DNA of 64,000 nt from NCBI GenBank assembly GCA_049517655.1, contig JBEKRQ010000001.1, forward strand, positions 682,001 to 746,000. Direction: 5' to 3'. Below are positions 18,400-27,074 of the stretch, piece after piece. Within the stretch, counting starts at the first letter, position 1. Each line of letters begins with the position of its first letter. The notes beneath the pieces are model-generated. The model ran no database searches. It had not been told where the DNA came from and saw only the letters and a program-made list of their open reading frames with translations. Position numbers and translations under genes: made by a program. This stretch comes from UBA11358 sp049517655 (GTDB lineage Bacteria > Verrucomicrobiota > Verrucomicrobiia > Limisphaerales > UBA11358).

Positions 18400-19182
18400 G
18401 TGGCCGTTAAATTCACCATTCTCGGCAGCGGTTCAGGCGGCAATTGTGCCTATCTTGAGACCGACGAAACCCGCGTGCTCGTGGATGCCGGGTTCAGCCC
18501 GCGTCAAATCCGCCAGCGCCTCGCCGGGATCGGTCGCGCGCCGGAAAATCTCACTGCCATTCTCGTCACGCATGAACACAACGACCACATTTACGGCCTG
18601 ACCGGAATCGCGCAAAAGCTGAACATTCCGATTTATTGCAACCGCGCCACCAAGGAAGCGTTTGAATTTCAGTTGCAAACCAAATTCAATTGCAATTTGT
18701 TCGAGACTGGTGCGAGCTTTGAAATCGGCGACCTGCTGGTGGACACGTTCCCCATCCCACACGACGCCCAGGACCCCGTTGGCTTTCTGCTTCACACTGC
18801 CGCGGGTAACATCGGTTTTGTCACCGACCTCGGCCACATGACGAAACTGGTCATCGAGCGCACGCGCGCCGCGAACGTCCTCGTCTTGGAATCCAACCAC
18901 GACGTGAAGATGTTGCAGGATTGTGTCCGCCGACCGTGGAGTCTCAAACAGCGCATACTCGGACGCCATGGCCATCTCTCGAACGAGGCCGCCGCCGAAG
19001 CCGCCGCGCAAATCATGTCTGCCGAATTAAAACACCTCTACCTCGCCCACTTGAGCCGCGAATGCAACAAACCTGACCTCGCCCGCCAGGTGATGAGTGA
19101 AAGGCTCCAACAAATCAGCGCAACTCACGTTCAACTCCAACTCACCACGCAGGATGTGCCGTGTGAAACTTTGAAATTGTGA
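18400..19182 (+). CDS. WalJ/YycJ-like metallo-beta-lactamase-fold hydrolase
   Basis: 260 residues, GTG start. N-terminal FTILGSGSGGNCAYLET, then the metal-binding motif THEHNDH at 57-63, and GFVTDLGHMT and LESNHDVKML further on. This matches the YycJ/WalJ branch, exonuclease-like enzymes linked to DNA metabolism or cell-wall signalling in Firmicutes. No WalKR pair is nearby, so the biological role is open. Divergent from the S53 protease across 170 bp. Confidence 0.85.
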   Translation: MAVKFTILGSGSGGNCAYLETDETRVLVDAGFSPRQIRQRLAGIGRAPENLTAILVTHEHNDHIYGLTGIAQKLNIPIYCNRATKEAFEFQLQTKFNCNLFETGASFEIGDLLVDTFPIPHDAQDPVGFLLHTAAGNIGFVTDLGHMTKLVIERTRAANVLVLESNHDVKMLQDCVRRPWSLKQRILGRHGHLSNEAAAEAAAQIMSAELKHLYLAHLSRECNKPDLARQVMSERLQQISATHVQLQLTTQDVPCETLKL

Positions 19183-19188
19183 ATTTTT

Positions 19189-19734
19189 ATGACCGAGTCA
19201 GACAATTGGCACTTCGATTGCAAACAAATTTCTGCGGCCAACTGGCAACAAATTGATGAAGCTCCCAAGGTGTGGTGCATGATGACGGCTGTAGCAAAAA
19301 CAAATGAAGAATGGATAACATTTTTCTTTTTTCCAAAACTCGACTCGAAAGTTCCGTTAGAAATCGCTAAACTTTTAGAAGTTGCTCGCGGTGCGATGAT
19401 TTACGGTTGGTATTTTTACCCGCTCATAGCTTTGGGAATGGAACAATGTTGGCGTATATTGGAAACAGGTGTGCGCGTTCGTTGTCAACAAGCCAACATT
19501 CCAACAAAAATAGTGACCCCAAAAGCAAAAGAAATAGATGCTACTTTTGACAACAACATCAAAGCACTCATAAAAAACAAAATCATCTCAAAGACAGATA
19601 AGGAACGCTGGAAAGCTGTTCGTAAGTTGCGAAATTGTTCTTCGCATCCAGAACGGCAATCAATTTATGACCCCGGACAAGCCCAAGGAATTTTAAGTTT
19701 AGCGGTAGATTTATTGAATGATTTATTCCGTTGA
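19189..19734 (+). CDS. HEPN-like protein of unknown function
   Basis: 181 residues, not recognised as a named family. It is mostly helical, with a hydrophobic helix near 70-85 and the C-terminal sequence KLRNCSSHPE, where Arg148 and His153 fit the Rx4-6H motif of HEPN RNases. Its codon use is AT-rich compared with its neighbours (many AAA, ATT and TTT codons), suggesting horizontal origin. It starts 6 bp after the WalJ-like gene and precedes the ORF6N gene. It could be an RNase toxin or a non-catalytic HEPN helper; the assignment rests on one motif. Confidence 0.5.
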   Translation: MTESDNWHFDCKQISAANWQQIDEAPKVWCMMTAVAKTNEEWITFFFFPKLDSKVPLEIAKLLEVARGAMIYGWYFYPLIALGMEQCWRILETGVRVRCQQANIPTKIVTPKAKEIDATFDNNIKALIKNKIISKTDKERWKAVRKLRNCSSHPERQSIYDPGQAQGILSLAVDLLNDLFR

Positions 19735-19791
19735 GCATTTGATTTTGCAACCTTGCCCCAAAAAATCAAACGGGCATATTCTTGTCCCATC

Positions 19792-20367
19792 ATGGGCTAC
19801 AAAACGGGGTTGGTTGCGCCACCACAAATCGAACAAGCCATCCTTTTGATTCGCGGACAACGAGTGATGCTGGATCGCGACTTGGCTGCGATGTATGGCG
19901 TCAGTACCGGCAACCTCAACAAGGCGGTACAACGCAACCTTGACCGTTTTCCAGCCGACTTCATGTTCCAACTCACGGCGGAAGAGGCAGAGGTTTCAAG
20001 ATTCCAAATTGGAATCTTGAAGAGGGGGTTGAATATCAAATACTTACCATACGTTTTCACACAGGAAGGCGTCGCGATGCTTTCCGGCGTCTTGCGCAGC
20101 CCACGCGCCGTGCAAATCAATGTCGCCATCATGCGCGCATTTGTCCGGCTGCGCGAAACCCTGTCGCTGCACAAGGAACTCGCGCACAAATTATCCGAAC
20201 TGGAACGCAAAATTGAAAATCACGACGAAAATATCCGGACTTTATTCGAAGCCATTCATCAACTGATGACACCGCCGGAACAACCACGGAAGGAAATCGG
20301 CTTTCACGTCAAGGAAGACAGCCCGCCTTACCGCGTAAAAACCCGGCGTAAAAAACGGCTGAATTGA
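19792..20367 (+). CDS. ORF6N domain-containing protein
   Basis: 191 residues from the ATG at 19792; the frame also opens at a TTG at 19753. The ORF6N signature is clear: ILLIRGQRVMLDRDLAAMYG, NLDRFPADFMFQL, YVFTQEGVAMLSGVLRSPRA and NVAIMRAFVRLRE, followed by a coiled-coil tail (HKLSELERKIENHDENI). ORF6N proteins are DNA-binding-like factors from phages and mobile regions, and are common as lone chromosomal genes. Next to the HEPN-like gene it marks a small accessory patch. Confidence 0.88.
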   Translation: MGYKTGLVAPPQIEQAILLIRGQRVMLDRDLAAMYGVSTGNLNKAVQRNLDRFPADFMFQLTAEEAEVSRFQIGILKRGLNIKYLPYVFTQEGVAMLSGVLRSPRAVQINVAIMRAFVRLRETLSLHKELAHKLSELERKIENHDENIRTLFEAIHQLMTPPEQPRKEIGFHVKEDSPPYRVKTRRKKRLN

Positions 20368-20445
20368 ACATTTGGAAAATCTCCTCATTCGATTCGCCGA
20401 ACTCCAGCTATTGGAATAATGTCCAGGATGGGGGCCAAGCTCGGC

Positions 20446-20892
20446 CTATTTCGCCCGCGCCAGGTGTTGCTGCATCCAAACCCTGCCTAATTTCGCCAAC
20501 GTCTCTTGCTGGAGCACTTTCTCAATCAGCGGGAAAACGGTCAGTTCTTCGCGGCGGAAGTGTTTGCGCGACGCGAGCAGCGCCGCCGTCAGTAATCGCT
20601 GCGCCTCGGGCAACGTGGCCGCCGTCTTCACCTGTCTCAAATGGTCGTCAATTTCGTCGTGGTCTTCGTGCAACCGGTCGAGCCGCCCTTTCTGATCGAG
20701 CGCATGATCCAAGGCGACGAACGCCAAATTTGTTTCGGCGTCACCATGGTCTTGCAGCAATGCCTCCACCAAACCGGCCAGCATCTTTGCCTCCTCCAGC
20801 CTTTTTAGTTTCGGCAAAGCCTGTTCGATCTGATCAAATACGGTTAAGAAAACCGCATGTTCAGTGACCAAAACTTCCGTAATGTTCATCAT
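20446..20892 (-). CDS. Hemerythrin HHE cation-binding domain protein
   Basis: 148 residues from the first of two adjacent ATGs (20892, 20889). It is a four-helix HHE protein with histidines spaced as in di-iron hemerythrins: TEHAVF near 11, LLQDHGDAE, ALDHALD, LHEDHDEIDDHL and SRKHFRREE. Related proteins bind oxygen or NO or act in iron stress. Divergent from the SpoU methyltransferase, with which it shares a 140-bp promoter region; convergent with the ORF6N gene. Confidence 0.85.
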   Translation of the reverse strand: MMNITEVLVTEHAVFLTVFDQIEQALPKLKRLEEAKMLAGLVEALLQDHGDAETNLAFVALDHALDQKGRLDRLHEDHDEIDDHLRQVKTAATLPEAQRLLTAALLASRKHFRREELTVFPLIEKVLQQETLAKLGRVWMQQHLARAK

Positions 20893-21032
20893 CGGTTTCA
20901 CTGTTGCACGCCTGCGCGAAAAACTCAACCTCAATTTCGGATTGGCGGTTTGCGCCGGTGCGCAGCGGAACGAACGGGGCCGCAAAAGCGCTTTTGTTTC
21001 CGCGCCCAAACAGAAACAATCGGCGCGTGGCC

Positions 21033-21920
21033 ATGTTGCGCATCCAGAAGATTGATTCGTTCGACGCGCCGGAACTGCGGCCTTACGCGACAATGAAGCG
21101 GCCGCTGGAGCATGAGCGGCAGGGCATTTTCGTCGCGGAAGGTGTCAAGGTTGTGAAACGGCTGCTCGAAAGCCGTTTTGCCGTTCTTTCCGTCGTGCTG
21201 CCGGGAAAATGGCTGGACGATTTCCGCCCGTTGCTTGAAGCGCGACCCGAACCCATCACTGTTTATCTCGCCGAAAAGAAATTTCTGGAGGGGTTGACCG
21301 GTTTTTCAATGTTCCAGGGCGTGCTCGCCGTCGGGAAAATTCCTCCGCCCGTTTCACTCGACGACATTTTGTCCAAAAGACCGACCCAGACTTCGCCGAG
21401 GCGGGAACCTCTGCTCCTCGTGGCCATAGATGCGCTCGCGAACGCGGAAAATCTGGGTGCGCTTGTCCGCAACTGCGTTGCCTTCGGCGTTCATGCGTTG
21501 CTCGTTGGTGAAACGTCCAGCAGCCCGTTCCTCCGCCGTGCTGTCCGCAACTCCATGGGCACGATTTTGCAATTGCCAGTCATTGAACTGGCAAAACTCG
21601 GCCAGCGGCATCAATTCACCACGAAACCTCACACCACGAAGTCAACACTCACGGAATGTTTGAAGGAGTTGCGCAGTCGCGGTGTCCGCTGCATCGCGGC
21701 GCATCCGCACGCGAACGGCAAAACGCTGTCACAGGCCGATTTTTCAGGCGATTGCTGCATCGTCTTCGGCAGTGAAGGCCACGGTATTTCCGCGCCTGTG
21801 CTGGAAGCGTGCGACGAGGCGGTCTCCATTCCTATGCCGCCCACGGTGGACTCGCTGAACGTGGGAGCGGCTGTGGCGGTGTTTCTTTACGAAGTCAATC
21901 GCCAGCGGAAAAAGGTTTGA
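21033..21920 (+). CDS. TrmH/SpoU family RNA 2'-O-methyltransferase
   Basis: 295 residues from the ATG at 21033; the frame is open further upstream but that part overlaps the hemerythrin leader. An N-terminal SpoU substrate-binding-like domain (RQGIFVAEGVKVVKRLLES) is followed by the SPOUT knot motifs NAENLGALVRNC (motif 1), IVFGSEGHGIS (motif 2) and SLNVGAAVAVFLYE (motif 3). It methylates a ribose in rRNA or tRNA; the target is not predictable. A short low-complexity stretch TTKPHTTKSTL at about 195-205 comes from CACCACGAA-type DNA repeats and looks like a small insert. Confidence 0.88.
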   Translation: MLRIQKIDSFDAPELRPYATMKRPLEHERQGIFVAEGVKVVKRLLESRFAVLSVVLPGKWLDDFRPLLEARPEPITVYLAEKKFLEGLTGFSMFQGVLAVGKIPPPVSLDDILSKRPTQTSPRREPLLLVAIDALANAENLGALVRNCVAFGVHALLVGETSSSPFLRRAVRNSMGTILQLPVIELAKLGQRHQFTTKPHTTKSTLTECLKELRSRGVRCIAAHPHANGKTLSQADFSGDCCIVFGSEGHGISAPVLEACDEAVSIPMPPTVDSLNVGAAVAVFLYEVNRQRKKV

Positions 21921-22007
21921 ACCGCCAAAACATAAAGGCACAAAGTCATTCTTCCTCGTGCCTTTGTGTCCTCGCCTCGGCGTAGCTTGGCGAAGCCGGG
22001 TTGATGG
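21921..22007. repeat. Intergenic inverted-repeat remnants
   Basis: Between convergent trmH-like and glnE genes. Contains GGCACAAAG facing CTTTGTG (about 21935-21970), then a palindrome-like GCCTCGGCGTAGCTTGGCG stretch. It resembles other short repeat islands in the window and could act as a bidirectional 3'-end structure. Confidence 0.45.
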
Positions 22008-24989
22008 TTAATCAAAGTGGAAAACTTTTTGATAAATCTGGCGAATGGCTTGACGCCATTTCGCCAGTGCGTTTCTGAATTCCTCCGGTTTCAAAAATCC
22101 ACAACGCACCGAAACGCGGTAAAAGGCCGGCGCGTCGTCCGGCAAAACGGTTTCGCCCTCGTAACTCCACCGGCGTAAAATACCTTCAACGCGGCGCAAT
22201 TGCCGGTAAGCCTCGATCAATTTGTCCGCGTCCGGCAAAGCCCCGGTGTCACGGCCCCGTTCGAGCGCACGCAGCGTGTTCGCCTCCTGCCAGCCGTGTT
22301 CGAGGCACAATGCCTGTGCGACGAACTCCGCATCCATCAAACCGCCTTTGCCGGTCTTTATGGCCAGGTCATCCTGTCCGTGCGGCGTGCGCTCCGTTTC
22401 GATGCGCATCCGCATTTGATGAATTTGCCTCTTCCAATCCGGCTTGAACGCGGCCAGCGGACGACTGGGCTTGGAAAAATTGGCGAGTAACGCGGCCAAC
22501 TCCTGAAATTTTTCACCAAGCGCCAAATCACCGGCGACCGGTCGCGTGCGGGTGAGCGCTTGGATTTCCCAAAGCTGCGCGCGCCGACGGTAATAATTCC
22601 CGTAAGCGTCGAGCGTGTTGACAAGCAGACCTTTTTCGCCGTCGGGACGCAACCGCGCGTCGACATGGAATACAATCCCCTGCTCCGTCCGGCGCGAAAG
22701 CAATTCCATCACTTCCGCTGCCACCCGCTGGAGTTCGGACAAATTTTTCACTTTCGAATCCGCAAAAAAAACAACGTCGAGGTCGGAGCCATAATCGATT
22801 TCGCAACCGCCGAGCTTGCCGAAACCGATGACGACGAACGGCGGCTTTTTGATTTTATTTTTGTGCATCACAACTTCGAGCGCGTATTGCAAACAGGCGT
22901 CGGCAAGCGCGGAAAGTTCAGTGAGATTTTGTTCGAGATCGGCCAGGCCGAGAATGTCGCGCAAACCGAGTCGCATTAATTCGGCCTCGTGATAACGGCG
23001 CAACCAGAAAAATTGATCCGCATCCCTCAATCCGTAACGTAAATCCTTCAAAATCTCTGCGGTTGTTTTACACTGGCGCAATCGTCCGGTAGCAACCAAG
23101 TCGTCAATCAAATCCGGCGTATGAATTGCCACTTCGGCCAAAAACTCGGAGCGGTCGAACAACAACAACATCAATTCAAATATCGCCGGATTGCCATTCC
23201 ACATTTCGAGCAGCGGCGCGCGCGCTCCATACGCACCGATGAAACTGACCAGTCGTGTGAGCACGCGGTCAGGATCGGAAAGCCAGAAACCAGAGGTCGG
23301 TCCGTCCTCCGCAGTAGCTCTGCTACGGAGGGTGGAAGGCCGGAGGTCGGAATTTGTTCGTCCGACTTCCGACTTCTGCTTGGGGCAAAGGGCAAAAAAT
23401 TTCGGAATCAATTGGCGCGCCAACTCCGTCGTTCGCGGCGAGACGTGAACGTCGCCCGGCCCTTCGGCAAATTCCTTGAGCAAATGAAACGCGGTTTCCG
23501 GGTCGCGAAACGAGTGTGTGGCAAGCAACTCCACCCATTTTTCCATGGAAGCGTCGAATTCCTCTGGAAAAATTGTCTGCGTCCGCAACGATTCGTTCTT
23601 GAGCTGTTTTTCGTAAATTCGCCGGATGTTCCCGGTGTGTCTTTGCAGCGCTGTCTCGAATTGTTCCAGAGACTTGAAATCCATCAACCGCGCCAGCCGC
23701 AGTTGCGCCCGCCGGTCATTGGGAATGGTGTGCGTCTGCAAATTGTTTTCCATTTGCAAACGATGTTCGACATCCCGCAAAAACCGGTAGGCGGCGTCCA
23801 GTTGCGACACTTCGTCCTTCGAAAGCAGGTTGTATCGCTCAAGTTTTTCAAGACATGGGAGCGTTTGCGAAACCTGCAAAAACGGCAGCCGCCCCGCGTG
23901 CAAGACCTGCAATGATTGGACGACGAACTCAATTTCACGAATACCGCCGCGGCCGAGTTTCACGTTGCGTTCCAATTCGCCCACCCCCACAACTTCATTT
24001 TCAATCCGATCCTTGACGGCGGCGACTTCATGCAAAACATTTTGGATGACGGAACGCGGAAAGCGAAATGGCTGAATCATTTCCAGAAATTCCGCCGCCA
24101 GGGTTTCATCGCCGGCAATGTGCCGCGCTTTGATGAGCATCATACGCTCCCACGTCTGGCCCCATTGCGAGTAAAAATTTTCGTAACTTTCGAGCGAACG
24201 GCACAGCGGTCCGGCATCACCTTCGGGCCGCAAACGCAAATCAATCCGGAACAAAAAACCTTCCGCCGTTGGGCGTGATATTTCCGCAATGAATGTCTCC
24301 GCGAGTTTGTTGAAAAACTGGTGATTCGACATCACGGCACGCGGCATTTTTTTCCTTGCAGGCGGTTCTTTGAAGACTTCCCCTTCGTCGCTGTAAACGA
24401 AGAGCACGTCCACGTCGGAACTGTAATTCAGTTCCTGCCCGCCGAGTTTGCCCATGCCCAGCACGCAAAAGGCCGTCGGCTGCCAATGACCATTTGCGTC
24501 TTGATGAAATGGCCGGCCAAAACGCCGGGTGAACTGTTGCCAAACGACGCGCAGGACGGCGTCAAGGCAAACATCAGCGACATCAGACAGTTCGCGCGTG
24601 ATTTCGACAACGTTGCTCAACCGGGCAAGGTCGCGCGCAGCGATGCGGAGCATTTCGCGCTGCTTGAAGCTGCGCAATTCGGTCAGAGCGCCGGCGTAAT
24701 CGTCCGTCCGCAATCGCGGCTCAAGCAAACTGTCAACCTCACGGCAAAAACTTTGCGCACGGCGCGCAAATTGAAGTCGTTCGCAGTCGAGTTGTGGCAG
24801 CCAGTCCGGATGTGCGAGAAGCAAATTGCCGAGCGCTTGCGAGCCGCTGAATAACGCAATGAGAGCGCGGATTGAATCAGCGGAGAACTTTCCGAGTTGT
24901 GCCCGCGCGCTCGTCGCAGCAAGCGAATCAAGAAAGTGTTTGGAACGCTCGGAATCCGCGGAAGCTTTCAGCGCCTTTGTCCAAAACAT
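22008..24989 (-). CDS. glnE: Bifunctional glutamine synthetase adenylyltransferase/deadenylase
   Basis: About 993 residues from the ATG at 24989; a TTG eight codons upstream is the alternative. It adds and removes AMP on glutamine synthetase in response to nitrogen status. Two nucleotidyltransferase domains are visible, each with a GxGKLGG...SDxD signature: GMGKLGGQELNYSSDVDVLF (N-terminal half) and GFGKLGGCEIDYGSDLDVVF (C-terminal half). Residues about 537-568 (KQKSEVGRTNSD... GPTSGFW) in the linker between the halves are low-complexity and are encoded by heptamer and palindrome repeats. No glnB or glnA is in the window. Confidence 0.95.
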   Translation of the reverse strand: MFWTKALKASADSERSKHFLDSLAATSARAQLGKFSADSIRALIALFSGSQALGNLLLAHPDWLPQLDCERLQFARRAQSFCREVDSLLEPRLRTDDYAGALTELRSFKQREMLRIAARDLARLSNVVEITRELSDVADVCLDAVLRVVWQQFTRRFGRPFHQDANGHWQPTAFCVLGMGKLGGQELNYSSDVDVLFVYSDEGEVFKEPPARKKMPRAVMSNHQFFNKLAETFIAEISRPTAEGFLFRIDLRLRPEGDAGPLCRSLESYENFYSQWGQTWERMMLIKARHIAGDETLAAEFLEMIQPFRFPRSVIQNVLHEVAAVKDRIENEVVGVGELERNVKLGRGGIREIEFVVQSLQVLHAGRLPFLQVSQTLPCLEKLERYNLLSKDEVSQLDAAYRFLRDVEHRLQMENNLQTHTIPNDRRAQLRLARLMDFKSLEQFETALQRHTGNIRRIYEKQLKNESLRTQTIFPEEFDASMEKWVELLATHSFRDPETAFHLLKEFAEGPGDVHVSPRTTELARQLIPKFFALCPKQKSEVGRTNSDLRPSTLRSRATAEDGPTSGFWLSDPDRVLTRLVSFIGAYGARAPLLEMWNGNPAIFELMLLLFDRSEFLAEVAIHTPDLIDDLVATGRLRQCKTTAEILKDLRYGLRDADQFFWLRRYHEAELMRLGLRDILGLADLEQNLTELSALADACLQYALEVVMHKNKIKKPPFVVIGFGKLGGCEIDYGSDLDVVFFADSKVKNLSELQRVAAEVMELLSRRTEQGIVFHVDARLRPDGEKGLLVNTLDAYGNYYRRRAQLWEIQALTRTRPVAGDLALGEKFQELAALLANFSKPSRPLAAFKPDWKRQIHQMRMRIETERTPHGQDDLAIKTGKGGLMDAEFVAQALCLEHGWQEANTLRALERGRDTGALPDADKLIEAYRQLRRVEGILRRWSYEGETVLPDDAPAFYRVSVRCGFLKPEEFRNALAKWRQAIRQIYQKVFHFD
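23285..23380. repeat. Composite heptamer/palindrome insert inside glnE
   Basis: Two TCCGACT heptamers (23361-23374), flanking AGGTCGG copies, and a central hairpin with GTAGC/GCTAC and CCTCC/GGAGG stems (about 23306-23332). The reading frame is kept. It encodes the low-complexity linker of GlnE. Confidence 0.65.
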
Positions 24990-25042
24990 TTTTTTCACAA
25001 CGAAGCATGTCAATCATCAGCCGGCTGATTGGCGGTCAGCTT

Positions 25043-25831
25043 TCATTTCCAAATTTTCCACGGAGCTTTGCCGGATTTCCAGAGGTCGTTCAAAATCTCA
25101 AATTCGCGCGGCGTGTCCATGTGATGCCAAAAGCCTTCGTGGGCATACATCATTAATTCCCCATCCCCGGCCATGTGTTGCAACGGTTCGTGTTCCAAAA
25201 CCAAATCCTCACGGTCATTGAGGTAACGACCAAAAACGCTGCTGTTAAAAATAAAAAAACCGCCGTTGACGTAGGCTGCGTTCATCTCGGGTTTTTCATC
25301 AAACTTGACAACGGAAGAACCTTTGACGACCAACTCGCCAAACCGGCTCGGTGGATGAACCCCGGTAAGAGTGGCAATCTTGCCGTGGGACTGATGAAAC
25401 TTTTTGAGCGCCCCAATGTCAATGTTGCCCACGCCGTCGCCGTAAGTAAGGGCAAAAACATCCTCGGACTCCAAATAATGTCGGGCACGCCAAAGTCGCG
25501 CGCCGGTCATGGCCTTTTCTCCAGTGTCGACCAACGTGACACGCCATGGTTCGGAAGAATTTTGGCGAATAATCAGGCAGTTGGAATCGTTTCGGCTGGA
25601 GTCCGGCGTCACATCGTTGGTGTTAGCGGCGTTCTTCAGGAAAAACTCACGGATACATTCGCCTTTGTGGCCGAGAAGCAAAATGAATTCATTGCAACCA
25701 TGGGCGCTGTAAAGTTTCATGATGTGCCAAAGAATCGGGTGATTGCCGATGGGCGCCATCGGTTTGGGAATGACTTCGCTTACCTCGCGAAAGCGAGTGC
25801 CTTGTCCGCCGCAGAGAATGGCTACTTTCAT
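25043..25831 (-). CDS. rfbF: Glucose-1-phosphate cytidylyltransferase-like nucleotidyltransferase
   Basis: 262 residues from the ATG at 25831; the frame extends upstream into the glycosyltransferase gene without similarity. Makes CDP-glucose from CTP and glucose 1-phosphate. The N-terminus AILCGGQGTRF...IPKPMAPIG is the sugar-nucleotidyltransferase signature, and VNGGFFIFNSSVF, EHEPLQHMA and EGFWHHMDTPRE match RfbF. No CDP-glucose 4,6-dehydratase or later CDP-deoxysugar gene is next to it, so the end product is unknown. Follows a glycosyltransferase after 37 bp. Confidence 0.88.
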   Translation of the reverse strand: MKVAILCGGQGTRFREVSEVIPKPMAPIGNHPILWHIMKLYSAHGCNEFILLLGHKGECIREFFLKNAANTNDVTPDSSRNDSNCLIIRQNSSEPWRVTLVDTGEKAMTGARLWRARHYLESEDVFALTYGDGVGNIDIGALKKFHQSHGKIATLTGVHPPSRFGELVVKGSSVVKFDEKPEMNAAYVNGGFFIFNSSVFGRYLNDREDLVLEHEPLQHMAGDGELMMYAHEGFWHHMDTPREFEILNDLWKSGKAPWKIWK

Positions 25832-25868
25832 GCTATAATGCCCAGGCTGCCTGATAAAATATGCGCGC

Positions 25869-26858
25869 CTACACCGGCACTGTTTCAAACCGAATGCCTC
25901 CCTCCGGCGCCGGCGGGGGCGGTACAATTTTTATAAACAAACCGCGCCAGAAACCCAAGCCGTAAAGAATGTTTGTCAATACAATCAAGGGCAGGGCACG
26001 CGCAGCCAAAGAAAATTTGCTCCGCGCGGCAACACAAATCGTTTGCATCAGCACAGCCGAAATGTAAAGCGCCAGTGGCAGCATAAACAGCATCCGCCAT
26101 TTTGGCGAAGAGAAAATGCCGGACAAAAATGGCAACGCCAGCAAGTAGAGACAAAATAGCGGCGGAATGAAATTGGGCAGCGAGGCAAAAGTCGGATGCA
26201 GCCGGAATTGTTGGGCACGTCCGCCGCCATAATAAAGAAGCATTTTGGCGTATGCGCGAAGGTTGGCGCGCGGCCGGCGATGGACAAAGAATTCCGGGTC
26301 GTAAAGCAATTTGCCGCCCCGTTTCTGGACTCCATCCATCATGGCATTTTCTTCATTGGGACATAATTTGGGGTCAAAGCCGACTTCAAGCACAGCGTCA
26401 CGGTTTGCGATTAGATTGCAGGAAATCAATTCCTTCTCGCCGGCAGCGCGGAGTTTGCCTACGGCGCGATAACGGGCACAACTGGGACCGAATGCCAGCC
26501 AACTGCCCATGACCAGTCCCAAAACCCGCTCGAATTGCGGCGCATCCGGCGGACAAATACTCGGGCCTCCAACCATTTTCACGGTCGGGTCGGAAAAATG
26601 CTTGATTGCCCGATTCAAATTATCCGAAGGCGCAACCGAATCGTCGTCTAAAAAATAGACCAGTTCCCCGCGAACCGCCTTCAGCCCTGTGTTGCGTTTA
26701 ACGCCCGGCCCAATGGACAAATCCGTGGTGCGCACAATCACGATTTCCAGTTTCTCGCGCGGATAATCAAATTGGCGCGCGGCAGCAGCAGACTTGACCT
26801 CCGTTTTGTGCGGATGAACAGGAATGAGCACACTCACCAAAGGCAAGTCGTTATTCAT
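25869..26858 (-). CDS. Membrane-associated family 2 glycosyltransferase
   Basis: 329 residues. GT-A fold with VSVLIPVHPHKTE at the N-terminus, the acidic metal motif FLDDDS near 90 and a later acidic segment NEENAMMDGV. The last third has three to four hydrophobic segments (PPLFCLYLLALPFLSG, MLFMLPLALYISAVLM, ALPLIVLTNILYGLGF). Probably acts on a lipid-linked glycan at the inner membrane. Forms a pair with the cytidylyltransferase downstream. Confidence 0.82.
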   Translation of the reverse strand: MNNDLPLVSVLIPVHPHKTEVKSAAAARQFDYPREKLEIVIVRTTDLSIGPGVKRNTGLKAVRGELVYFLDDDSVAPSDNLNRAIKHFSDPTVKMVGGPSICPPDAPQFERVLGLVMGSWLAFGPSCARYRAVGKLRAAGEKELISCNLIANRDAVLEVGFDPKLCPNEENAMMDGVQKRGGKLLYDPEFFVHRRPRANLRAYAKMLLYYGGGRAQQFRLHPTFASLPNFIPPLFCLYLLALPFLSGIFSSPKWRMLFMLPLALYISAVLMQTICVAARSKFSLAARALPLIVLTNILYGLGFWRGLFIKIVPPPPAPEGGIRFETVPV

Positions 26859-26867
26859 GGCGCATAG

Positions 26868-26896
26868 GTTATAAAGTTTGAGATTGAGAGTTCCAA
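26868..26896 (-). promoter_or_regulatory. Candidate promoter for the glycosyltransferase-rfbF pair
   Basis: On the minus strand, TTGGAA (26896-26891), 17-bp spacer, TATAAC (26873-26868). The -10 ends only 10 bp before the ATG at 26858, so the transcript would be nearly leaderless. Confidence 0.35.
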
Positions 26897-26955
26897 GCTA
26901 AAAACCCTTTTGCAATCCGGTTTACATCCGTGTAACAGCAGTTTGGCGTTTTTTT

Positions 26956-26983
26956 TTGACAACTCCCGGCAGTCATTTAGAGT
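26956..26983 (+). promoter_or_regulatory. Promoter for tRNA-Ala
   Basis: TTGACA at 26956-26961, a 16-bp spacer and TAGAGT at 26978-26983, 15 bp before the mature tRNA. Same boxes and spacing as the rpsT promoter at 33164-33191. Confidence 0.8.
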
Positions 26984-26998
26984 GCTTTGGCTTTGGAT

Positions 26999-27074
26999 GG
27001 GGTCGTAGCTCAGTTGGTAGAGCACCACAATGGCATTGTGGGGGTCAGGGGTTCGAACCCCCTCGGCTCCACCA
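26999..27074 (+). tRNA. tRNA-Ala (anticodon GGC)
   Basis: 76 nt with an encoded CCA. Acceptor GGGGTCG pairs with CGGCTCC; D arm GCTC...GAGC; anticodon stem CCACA/TGTGG around the loop ATGGCAT with anticodon GGC at 27032-27034; T arm AGGGG-TTCGAAC-CCCCT. Reads GCC (and GCU by wobble). A second repeat element starts at its last base. Confidence 0.97.

Noticed and set aside
20904..21032. N-terminal extension of the SpoU methyltransferase
   Set aside because: It begins at a TTG and has no similarity to the family; the ATG at 21033 starts a normal substrate-binding domain.
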